Source: an uncultured Oscillospiraceae bacterium
GTDB taxonomy: Bacteria; Bacillota; Clostridia; Oscillospirales; Ruminococcaceae
Direction: 5' to 3'
Assembly (NCBI GenBank): GCA_934466475.1
Contig: CAKSLI010000005.1
Span: 107,382 to 171,381 of the forward strand
DNA length: 64,000 bases
Positions 50,845-58,040 of the stretch are shown here, in pieces; within the stretch, counting starts at the first letter, position 1; each line of letters starts with the position of its first letter. The notes below the pieces were generated by a model, which ran no database searches, had not been told where the DNA came from, and worked only from the letters and a program-made list of their open reading frames with translations. The position numbers and the translations under genes were made by a program.

Positions 50845-51731
50845 TAGAACAGATAATCAAGCTACTTAATTCAGACAACACAGTATCTGCCAACCGACTG
50901 CTCGCTCATGCTCTGGGGATAAAGGCGGCTCTGCTCTTTAATTCCCTTGTCGGAAAGCAGGCGTACTATGAGAAACATTCCATGCTTGACAGCGAGGGCT
51001 GGTTCTATTCGACAATCGAGGATATGCAGGAAAGCACAGCGCTGTCCCGCTGTCAGCAGAACAAAGCTATCGGCGTTCTTGTCAAGGCAGGACTTATTGA
51101 TTACCGCACAGGAGGTGTGCACTGCCGCCGTCATTTTCGTGTTCGTAATGATACGGCGCAGCTCGAAAAGTACCTCATAAAAGGTGCAGAAAAGTTGAAT
51201 AGCACCCTGTCGGAAATTGACAATGCACCCTGCGAAAATGCGGCATACAACCCTGTCGAAAACGCTCAAAGTACATTGCAGGAAATCGACAATCCCTTTA
51301 TATATAATCTTAATAATCAAACAAAAGAGAATAATCCTTATCCATCAATCATATCCGACGGAACAGATAAGATACAGATTTCCGAACGCGAGAATTATCG
51401 TGACATTATCCGTGAAAATATCGAGTACGACTGCCTTTCCGAGGACAAAGCGCGGGTGAACGAGCTGGTTGAGATAATGCTCGATGTGGTGTGTTCGGCA
51501 AAAAGCACTACCCGCGTGAACGGCGAGGAAATTCCAACTAGTACGGTTAAAAGCCGTTTTCTAAAACTCACGCATGAGCATATTGAATATGTGCTGACTG
51601 CACTCTGGAATAATACCTCCGATGTTCGGAACATTCGCGCATATCTTATAACGGCGCTGTATAATGCGCCCATTACGATGGACAGCTACTACACGGCTCT
51701 GGTTAATCACGATATGTATGGGAGTGGGTGA
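50841..51731 (+). CDS. Replication initiator-like protein (winged helix plus DUF6017-type C-terminus)
   Basis: 296 residues. The N-terminal half is a helix-turn-helix domain in the style of DnaD/replisome organiser proteins (GWFYSTIEDMQESTALSRCQQNKAIGVLVKAGLIDYRTG); the C-terminal third (from about 190, NIEYDCLSEDKARVNELVEIM and on to HIEYVLTALWNNTSDVRNIRAYL) matches the DUF6017 domain seen in replication proteins of mobilizable elements. Likely initiates element replication after excision. Confidence 0.78.
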   Translation: MIEQIIKLLNSDNTVSANRLLAHALGIKAALLFNSLVGKQAYYEKHSMLDSEGWFYSTIEDMQESTALSRCQQNKAIGVLVKAGLIDYRTGGVHCRRHFRVRNDTAQLEKYLIKGAEKLNSTLSEIDNAPCENAAYNPVENAQSTLQEIDNPFIYNLNNQTKENNPYPSIISDGTDKIQISERENYRDIIRENIEYDCLSEDKARVNELVEIMLDVVCSAKSTTRVNGEEIPTSTVKSRFLKLTHEHIEYVLTALWNNTSDVRNIRAYLITALYNAPITMDSYYTALVNHDMYGSG

Positions 51732-51886
51732 ACGCTCAGAAAGAATTTTTCTGTCAAATCTGAAATGAAGAATTTAGCGGGATTTTGAGATTTCCTTAAT
51801 TCTCCGGGCAGTTCATTCTGAACAGTTTTATAATTTTCCCCGTTTCACTGGCAAGGTATCCGAGAGGGGTTTGGGGGATTTCACCC

Positions 51887-51936
51887 AACTCAATGTGATA
51901 ATGGCAGGCGCAGCTTGTCACTATCACTATTGAGTT
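51887..51936. other. Candidate origin of transfer upstream of the relaxase
   Basis: AACTCAATGTGATA (51887-51900) faces TATCACTATTGAGTT (51922-51936), a 12-13 bp inverted repeat around 21 bases, preceded by the G-rich GAGAGGGGTTTGGGGGA. MobV relaxases nick near such repeats just upstream of their own gene. The surrounding 51732-52039 contains no gene. Confidence 0.55.
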
Positions 51937-52039
51937 TAGCAACAATGACAACAGCCGTCAGATATAGTCGATTTCCCTAATCAGTTCAAATAAACGATTT
52001 GAAGAAAAATGAAAAATCAACATAAAGGAGATGAAGCGT

Positions 52040-53740
52040 ATGAGCGAGAAAAATCCAAAAGGGCTGTCGATTTCATTTCGTGTGGATAGTGGTTTTCTCG
52101 ACCACAACAACCGAGTTATCACCGCCCATAATGTAGACATTTCACGAACCGATGACAACATTACCTACACGAAAATCGATCTGCACGATTTTTATGAACA
52201 GATTTTCGGCACGGCTCTTGCGGAATACAACGCAAAGCAAAAACGCGCTGACCGACAAATCCCCGACTACTATGAACACGTCAAAAATTCCGGCAAGGGC
52301 AAACTGTTCTATGAGGTTGTGGTGCAGTTTGGCGATTTACACGACTGCGGAGTCGGCTCGGAGAATTGGAAAACGGCGCAGGCTATGCTTGACGAATATA
52401 TGCAGAAATTTGAAAAAAGAAATCCCAACCTCAAAGTGTTCAATTCCGTAATGCATTTAGATGAAAGCACACCGCATTTGCATATTGACTTTGTTCCCGT
52501 GGTGCACAAGGGGCAGCGTGGAATGCCGCTGAAAAATTCTATGAGCGGTGCTTTGCGTGAGCAGGGATTTTCGTCAAGTAACCGAATGGAGAACGAGTGG
52601 ACTGCCTGGTCGAAAAGCGAGCGTTCTGTAATGGAGAAAATTTTGCTGAAACACGGTCTGCGGCGAGAGGATAAAAATGTTCACCGTCCGCATTTGTCGG
52701 TTGAGGACTACAAGAAAGCCGCGCTTGAAGCAAGGAATATCAGCGAAATAAACGCACATATCACCGCACTGAAAAAGAAACCCGAAAAGGAGTTGACCTC
52801 CGAGGACGCTGTTCTGCTGAACAATCAGAACGATTTTTTGCGTGAGGAAATCACGAAGCGAAATGCGACTATTTCCGATTTAAGAAAGCGTGCAAACGCC
52901 GCCTTTGTTCCTGTGATTGTTTATAACCCCGACAAGCTGCAATACATAGCGGACAGTCTGACGCGGGCGAAAATTCCGTTTGTTGCTGAGAGCAATACTC
53001 TCTACATTCCCGATTACGCCCTTGAAACGGCGAGGGCAATTTCACGGCACTACAAGCCGAGCGAGAACGCGCCCTCTATCCGTGAGCATATCAAGCTGGA
53101 TATTGACAGGCTGGTGTATTCTGCAAATAGCTTTGAGGACTTGCTTGCAAGGCTGAAAGAGCGTGGTTACGAAATCAAGCAGGGTAAGTATATCTCCGTG
53201 AAAGCACCCTCTGCGGAGCGGTTTGTGCGGCTGAAAACTCTCGGCGAGGAATATCTGCCGAAAAACCTTGAACGGCGCATAACTGAAAGCGGACGGTTCG
53301 CCCATTGCGTTCGGGAAAAAGCACTGACCGCAAATCCTGTTGAGAAGCGGTTTCACAGCGTTATTTTGAATGTTACCACAGCCGTTACGCAGTTCCGGCT
53401 TGAACCGAAGAAAAGCAATGCACGCAGGCATTACTGCTTTCAGAACGACGAGCGGATAAACTATCTGTCGCAGCAGCTTCTGACTATCGGGGAGTTCGGC
53501 ATTACTTCCCGTGATGACATTTACGCAAAGGCACAGGATTTGCAGAGGACAATACACAAAATGCGTTCCAACGGCGAAAATTCAGAGCCGGAAGAAACGA
53601 ATTTGAAGCGCATTAATGAACTTATCAAGTCTTACGAGGAGATAGTCGAGGGGAACTACATAGACAACCTCATAAGGGCGCAGAAGTCACGGGAAGCTGC
53701 GGCACAAAGAATGGAGAAATCTCCAAAGCACAAAAGATGA
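52040..53740 (+). CDS. MobV family relaxase (Mob/Pre)
   Basis: 566 residues. The HUH-type core MHLDESTPHLHIDFVPV (about 138-154) carries the metal-binding histidines; IDLHDFYEQIFG and the N-terminal GLSISFRVDSGF region resemble MobV/Pre proteins. The C-terminal half is helical and ends in coiled-coil-rich, charged sequence. It nicks DNA at oriT and pilots it through a helper's secretion system. The ATG at 52040 is chosen over 52031, which abuts the GGAG ribosome site. Confidence 0.9.
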   Translation: MSEKNPKGLSISFRVDSGFLDHNNRVITAHNVDISRTDDNITYTKIDLHDFYEQIFGTALAEYNAKQKRADRQIPDYYEHVKNSGKGKLFYEVVVQFGDLHDCGVGSENWKTAQAMLDEYMQKFEKRNPNLKVFNSVMHLDESTPHLHIDFVPVVHKGQRGMPLKNSMSGALREQGFSSSNRMENEWTAWSKSERSVMEKILLKHGLRREDKNVHRPHLSVEDYKKAALEARNISEINAHITALKKKPEKELTSEDAVLLNNQNDFLREEITKRNATISDLRKRANAAFVPVIVYNPDKLQYIADSLTRAKIPFVAESNTLYIPDYALETARAISRHYKPSENAPSIREHIKLDIDRLVYSANSFEDLLARLKERGYEIKQGKYISVKAPSAERFVRLKTLGEEYLPKNLERRITESGRFAHCVREKALTANPVEKRFHSVILNVTTAVTQFRLEPKKSNARRHYCFQNDERINYLSQQLLTIGEFGITSRDDIYAKAQDLQRTIHKMRSNGENSEPEETNLKRINELIKSYEEIVEGNYIDNLIRAQKSREAAAQRMEKSPKHKR

Positions 53741-53831
53741 CGATATGCCTCTTGGCAAATCACGCTTTAAAGCGTAAAATAGAATTGCAGAGGGTATGTC
53801 ATAAATCTATGATATTTAAGGAGAGTATCAT

Positions 53832-54968
53832 ATGGCTACCATTACCAAACGAGGGGAAACCTTCAGAATCAAAGTGTCATTAGGCTACGATACCAACGGC
53901 AGGCAGATCGTCAAATCAACCACATTCGTCCCTCCGGCAGGAGCAACGCCACGGAAAGCCGAAAAACTTGCACAGGAATACGCTCTTGATTTCGAGCGCC
54001 ACTGCAAGGGATATGCACAGCTTAACGAAAATATGCGATTCTCTGAACTTGCGGACTGGTACTTTGAAAACTACGCCCCAGTGGAGCTGAAAGAGGGAAC
54101 GCTCTACAACTAAAAAAGTGCCTACAAGAACCACATTGAACCTGTTCTGGGAAATCTGCGGGTCAAGGACATCAACACGCCTAGGCTCACAACATTTGCT
54201 CAGTCCCTCAAAGTCAAGCCCGAAACTGTGCGGAAGATTTATGTCGTTGTGCAGAGCATATTTCACAGGGGCGTAGAGCAGGGATTTATCCGTGACACTC
54301 CGTGTCGAAATGTTATTCTTCCAAAGGACAGGAGCAAAAAGAAAAAGCCCGTCCTCGACGAAGAACAGGCAAAGAGGTTTATGGAGCTTCTTGAAACAAA
54401 GCCCTGCGACCTTGATGTTAAGCGAATGATAAAGGTGCTGCTTTTCACGGGACTGCGCAGTGGTGAAATGCTTGCGCTGTCGTGGGAGGACATTGACTTT
54501 GACGAAATGACTATCTCGGTCAATCACAACCTTGCCGATGTAGGTGGAAAACACTGGCTCACCACCCCGAAAACCGAAAGCAGTATCCGAACAATCGGAA
54601 TGAGCGCGGCTGTTGCGAAGATTTTCAGAGAGCAGAAATCCTATCAGGAACAGCTTATCAGCGCTCTCGGCGGCAAATTTGCTCACCCCGAAATGGTGTT
54701 TACGTCCGCTAATGGCACCTACCGCGACAGGTCGGCGCTCCGAACGTCATTCAAACGTTTCCTCAAAGGCACGGAGTTTGAGTTCCTTACCCTGCATCAG
54801 TTACGGCACTGCAACGCAACATTACTGCTAAACAGCGGAGTAGATCTAAAGGTAGTATCGGAACACCTCGGACACTGCGACATAGGCGTTACAGCGAATA
54901 TCTACGCTGACGTCCTCAAAAGCACAAAATCAAAGGTTGCAGACCTTATCTCGCTTAAGCTGGCATAA
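53832..54968 (+). pseudogene. Tyrosine integrase with an in-frame stop codon
   Basis: Single open frame except for TAA at 54111-54113 (codon 94, LYN-stop-KSAYKNHIEP). Without it the protein would be 378 residues: an AP2-like arm-binding domain (1-55), SAM-like core-binding domain (65-165), and catalytic domain with TGLRSGEML (Arg), LHQLRH (His-x-x-Arg), HLGHCDI (His) and NIYADVLK (Tyr). All catalytic residues are intact, so the mutation looks recent. It is next to attR, as expected for the enzyme that inserted this element. Confidence 0.88.
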
Positions 54969-54971
54969 CAA

Positions 54972-55000
54972 AAATCCTCCCCGAAAATCGGAGAGGATTT
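54972..55000 (+). terminator. Terminator of the integrase gene
   Basis: AAATCCTC..GAGGATTT hairpin with inner CCGA/TCGG, followed by AAAAAG; just inside attR. Confidence 0.65.
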
Positions 55001-55087
55001 AAAAAGTTCTCTGATAAAGACCAGATAAAGACCAATTTGATAACTCGATTGCCACAAACCGCTTCGTAAAGCCGTTTGTAAGGGCTT

Positions 55088-55103
55088 TGATTATCTCTTG
55101 GAG
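55088..55103. other. attR core at the end of rpsI
   Basis: TGATTATCTCTTGGAG, identical to attL at 40288; on the minus strand it spells the last rpsI codons and stop (CTC CAA GAG ATA A in DNA), so insertion leaves S9 intact. Confidence 0.85.
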
Positions 55104-55489
55104 AACTGAGGAGCGCGACGTGCAGCCTTGAGACCGTACTTCTTTCTTTCCTTCATTCTCGGGTCACGAGTGAGGAAGCCTGCCTTCTTGAGGACGGGGC
55201 GCAGCTCATCGGAGTACTGGAGGAGGGCTCTGGAGAGGCCGTGGCGGATAGCGCCTGCCTGACCGGTAACACCGCCGCCTGCAACAGTAGCAACGATATC
55301 GAACTTCTCAACGGTATCTGTGAGGGTCAGGGGCTGACGAACGATCAGCTTGAGGGTCTCCAGACCGAAATAGTCATCAATGGAACGGCCGTTTACAGTG
55401 ATCGTGCCGCTTCCGGGGTAAACTCTGACTCTGGCAACAGAGTGCTTTCTTCTGCCGGTGCCATAGTAATAAGGCTTAGAATCGTACAT
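55091..55489 (-). CDS. rpsI: 30S ribosomal protein S9
   Basis: 132 residues: [21 protein letters not shown] at the start, then [19 protein letters not shown], and the terminal [18 protein letters not shown] whose tail reaches the P site of the ribosome. It follows rplM by 14 bases, the normal L13-S9 operon. Its last codons form the attachment site for the mobile element, and the reading frame is preserved. Confidence 0.98.
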   Translation of the reverse strand: MYDSKPYYYGTGRRKHSVARVRVYPGSGTITVNGRSIDDYFGLETLKLIVRQPLTLTDTVEKFDIVATVAGGGVTGQAGAIRHGLSRALLQYSDELRPVLKKAGFLTRDPRMKERKKYGLKAARRAPQFSKR

Positions 55490-55503
55490 TGTTCAGGCCC
55501 TCC

Positions 55504-55932
55504 TTATATCTTGTATTCAACGGGCTTCTGAGCCGCATTGTTGTGCTCTGCACCTGCGTAGCAGCGCAGTCTGGTGAGAGCCTTTCTGCCGAGTGTGGTG
55601 TTGGGCAGCATGCCATTTACAGCAATGGTCATTGCCTTCTCGGGGTTCTCCTTCATCAGCTTGTCATAGCCGACTTCCTTGAGGTGACCGATCCAGCCGG
55701 TGTGCCATCTGTAAACCTTCTTCTCCAGCTTCTTGCCGGTGAGGACTGCCTTTGCGCAGTTAATGATGATCACATGATCGCCGCAGTCGCAGTGGGGAGC
55801 GAATGTCGGCTTGTGCTTGCCTCTCAGGATGTGAGCGGCTGTTGCAGCTACACGGCCGAGGGGCTTGTCAGCTGCGTCGAGAATATACCAGCTGCGCTCA
55901 ACTTCGGCAGCCTTGGGCATATATGTTGACAT
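55504..55932 (-). CDS. rplM: 50S ribosomal protein L13
   Basis: 142 residues: RSWYILDAADKPLGRVAATAA, HIINCAKAVLTGKKLEKKVY-like core and a MLPNTTLGRKALTRLRCYAG end. AAGGAGG upstream. First gene of the rplM-rpsI operon with promoter at 55998 and a leader hairpin at 55961. Confidence 0.98.
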   Translation of the reverse strand: MSTYMPKAAEVERSWYILDAADKPLGRVAATAAHILRGKHKPTFAPHCDCGDHVIIINCAKAVLTGKKLEKKVYRWHTGWIGHLKEVGYDKLMKENPEKAMTIAVNGMLPNTTLGRKALTRLRCYAGAEHNNAAQKPVEYKI

Positions 55933-55960
55933 ATTTGTTTCCTCCTTATTTCAAGTTTAC

Positions 55961-55981
55961 GGTATTTTTCGCGTAAATACC
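55961..55981 (-). promoter_or_regulatory. Leader hairpin ahead of rplM
   Basis: GGTATTT-ACGCGAA-AAATACC in the short 5' leader, between the promoter and the ribosome site. L13 operons of Firmicutes often have autoregulatory leader hairpins; whether this is one is inference. Confidence 0.45.
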
Positions 55982-55997
55982 TCTATGCAACGTTAAT

Positions 55998-56026
55998 ATT
56001 ATACTCGTTTCCTCCGGCTTTGTCAA
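55998..56026 (-). promoter_or_regulatory. Sigma-A promoter for rplM-rpsI
   Basis: Minus strand TTGACA (56021-56026), 17-base spacer, TATAAT (55998-56003): full consensus. Confidence 0.88.
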
Positions 56027-56187
56027 GGGTTTTACGGCGTATATTTCAAATATATCCGGTTTTCTCTTGTTTTCTTTGCGGTTCTCTCTGTTTTTCTCGC
56101 TTTCTCTAGATTCGTTTCATTTTAACGAGCAATTTCATATACGCGAGAATAGACACGATTACGCCAGAAAAAGCGAGCATTCTCACA

Positions 56188-56397
56188 TTATTTTAAAATT
56201 GTCGGATTATTTGTCCTGCCGAGGAGGTAGTCAAGCGAAACATCGAAATAATCTGCAATAGCAATAAGCGTCCGGTAGTCTGCCTCCCGGGCGCCGCTTT
56301 CGTATCGGCTGATGGTGTTCTGATTGAGGTCGAGCTCTATCGCAAGGCGCACCTGCGACATTCCGCGCTTCTCGCGCAGCTCCTTCAGTCTGAACAT
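56188..56397 (-). CDS. Small XRE family repressor
   Basis: 69 residues from the ATG at 56397: MFRLKELREKRGMSQVRLAI, then NQNTISRYESGAREADYRTL and DVSLDYLLGRTN, a bare Cro/C1 HTH domain. GAGGTG is 6 bases upstream of this ATG; the in-frame ATG at 56403 is too close to it. It is divergent from the BIG2 protein gene, whose promoter spacer contains a 7+7 bp palindrome, probably its operator. Confidence 0.88.
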   Translation of the reverse strand: MFRLKELREKRGMSQVRLAIELDLNQNTISRYESGAREADYRTLIAIADYFDVSLDYLLGRTNNPTILK

Positions 56398-56409
56398 TCT
56401 CATCACCTC

Positions 56410-56438
56410 TTGACAAGAGTATACCATAGTGGTATAAT
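56410..56438 (+). promoter_or_regulatory. Promoter with palindromic operator for the BIG2 protein
   Basis: TTGACA (56410-56415), 17-base spacer, TATAAT (56433-56438). TATACCA-TAG-TGGTATA (56420-56436) is a perfect inverted repeat filling the spacer, ideally placed for repression; another TTTTGGTATA half-site follows at 56451. Confidence 0.82.
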
Positions 56439-56501
56439 ATAAATATCCCGTTTTGGTATATATTATACATGGCGGAGAAATCAGCTGAGGAAGGTAAGGA
56501 T

Positions 56502-57206
56502 ATGAAAATTTTCAGGAAGCTCGCAGCTATCATTTCGGCAGCGGCGATTTCAGTGGCAGCCTGCTCAATTACAGCGGGCGCGGACAGTATTTACGACACG
56601 GCAAAGGCGGTTGACAGCGGAAAATCCGTTTCAACAAAGCTTCCCTACTTTTATGACACAGCCGACTATAAGATAACCACGTCCGAAACCGGCGCGCTTA
56701 CGCTTGACATTGAATCGCACATGCCGTCAGTACGTGTATATGTCTATGACGCAGACGGAAACAAGCTGTCCACGGCAGAAAACACAACCACGACCGGCTC
56801 ATGCTCCAGCGCCGGGAAAACGGATCACGACGTCAAGTGGAACGATGCAGCCGAAAAATACAGCGGCACCGTATCCTACTCTGTCGGAAAGGGAACCTAC
56901 TATATAAGATTTTACAGAAATTCCTCCGGCACTTACGGCTCCGGAGAGATCAAATTCACCGCAAATTACCCCAGCCTGAACAGCACCGCAAAGCTGAACT
57001 GCATTACGGTAAATATGGAGCGCGGCGACACTCTCTCCCTAGGCGCAGACATGACCGGTACAGGGACTGTGACGTGGAAAAGCTCCAAGCCAAAGGTTGC
57101 GGCAGTCAGCTCCACCGGAAAGATAACCGCGAAATCCAAGGGCACAACGGTGATCTCCGCGAAGTGCGGCAAGACCACCAAGAAAATCAAAATCAAGGTT
57201 TCCTGA
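56502..57206 (+). CDS. Secreted protein with BIG2 domain
   Basis: 234 residues. Sec signal peptide (MKIFRKLAAI, then SAAAISVAACS and AGADS, cleavage near 29), a beta-sandwich domain (about 35-150) resembling bacterial pre-peptidase C-terminal-like folds (LTLDIESHMPSVRVYVYDADG), and a C-terminal BIG2 immunoglobulin-like domain (VTWKSSKPKVAAVSSTGKIT and KGTTVISAKCG). Probably displayed at the surface. The ATG at 56502 has GGTAAGG; the longer frame from 56469 lies in the leader. Controlled by the divergent XRE protein. Confidence 0.82.
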   Translation: MKIFRKLAAIISAAAISVAACSITAGADSIYDTAKAVDSGKSVSTKLPYFYDTADYKITTSETGALTLDIESHMPSVRVYVYDADGNKLSTAENTTTTGSCSSAGKTDHDVKWNDAAEKYSGTVSYSVGKGTYYIRFYRNSSGTYGSGEIKFTANYPSLNSTAKLNCITVNMERGDTLSLGADMTGTGTVTWKSSKPKVAAVSSTGKITAKSKGTTVISAKCGKTTKKIKIKVS

Positions 57207-57218
57207 CGGAAACAGCAT

Positions 57219-57252
57219 AAAAAAACCGGGACTTCACAGCCCCGGTATTTTT
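57219..57252 (+). terminator. Bidirectional terminator
   Basis: ACCGGG..CCCGGT hairpin flanked by AAAAAA on the left and ATTTTTT on the right, shared by the convergent BIG2 and PHP genes. Confidence 0.82.
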
Positions 57253-58040
57253 TATAGCTTCACAAACTCCGGCTTACGCTTCCGGAAAACCGTATAATGC
57301 GTGAATCCCGCCGCTCTGAGGATATCCTCCGCAGCGCCGAATTCCCACGCGTAATGCTCCGACTTATGTCCGTCCGAACCCACCGTTATCACCTCGCCGC
57401 CGAGCTCCCGGTAGCGCCGGAGCACCTCCGGGTGCGGATGAGCCCAGCCCAGACCGTATTTCAGCCCGGCGGTGTTCAGCTCGATTCCCTTGCCCATGGA
57501 TACCAGCTTCTTCAGTATCTCGTCCAGAATATCCGAGTAGTCCGCGGGACGGTAGCTTTTCGCGCCGCTGTACCGCACCACATAATCCAGATGTCCGTAC
57601 ACGTCAAAATCATCGAACGCCGCGATATTTGCGAGAATGCTCTCGAAATAGCGCAGAATGCCGTTGTAGTCCCCGTGCTGCGCGAAATATTCCGGGTAGT
57701 AGGGGTCAACGCCGTCCACCAGGTGGGAGGAACCGATAACGAGATCAAAGTCCCACTGGCGGACGTACTCCCGCAGGCGCGGCGCAAGGTAGTCCATAAG
57801 TCCGAGCTCCACGCCGAAAAGCAGCTCCATGTCCGGGAACTGCCCGCGCAGCTCGTTCAGCCGCCGCAGGTAGCCCTCCGTGTCGAGAATGAACTCACCG
57901 TCGGGGTAGTCCATGTCCATGTGCTCGGTGAAGCACACCGTCCGGAGACCTTTCGCCCTCATTGCCCTTATCGCGCCCTCCATAGGCTGGTCGCTGTCAG
58001 TGGAAACGAACGTGTGGGTGTGCTGGTCAGCCGTTATCAT
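57252..58040 (-). CDS. PHP-domain histidinol-phosphatase-like phosphoesterase
   Basis: 262 residues. Metal ligands are visible in DQHTHTFVSTDS, FTEHMDMDY, GVELGL, GSSHLVD, YGHLDYVVR and TVGSDGHKSEH, the full PHP set. Length and order match HisK-type histidinol phosphatase, though capsule loci often carry PHP tyrosine phosphatases and that is an alternative here, because the gene follows a polysaccharide-assembly gene and overlaps it by 14 bases. GAGGAG precedes the ATG. Confidence 0.88.
   Translation of the reverse strand: MITADQHTHTFVSTDSDQPMEGAIRAMRAKGLRTVCFTEHMDMDYPDGEFILDTEGYLRRLNELRGQFPDMELLFGVELGLMDYLAPRLREYVRQWDFDLVIGSSHLVDGVDPYYPEYFAQHGDYNGILRYFESILANIAAFDDFDVYGHLDYVVRYSGAKSYRPADYSDILDEILKKLVSMGKGIELNTAGLKYGLGWAHPHPEVLRRYRELGGEVITVGSDGHKSEHYAWEFGAAEDILRAAGFTHYTVFRKRKPEFVKL

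Larger units (their letters stand above)
40288..55103. mobile_element. 14.8 kb integrative mobilizable element in the 3' end of rpsI
   Basis: Bounded by identical 16-bp cores, with the integrase gene next to the right one, pointing to site-specific integration that preserves the rpsI coding end. The interior is markedly more AT-rich than the flanks. Modules left to right: TnpV, HTH/ImmA, small accessory genes, SLOG protein, damaged restriction-modification locus, decayed IS256, zinc-ribbon protein, putative origin, HTH and replication protein, oriT candidate, MobV relaxase, integrase. There is no coupling protein or type IV secretion gene, so transfer would depend on a helper. The integrase has a nonsense codon, so the element is probably stuck. 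Confidence 0.85.
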
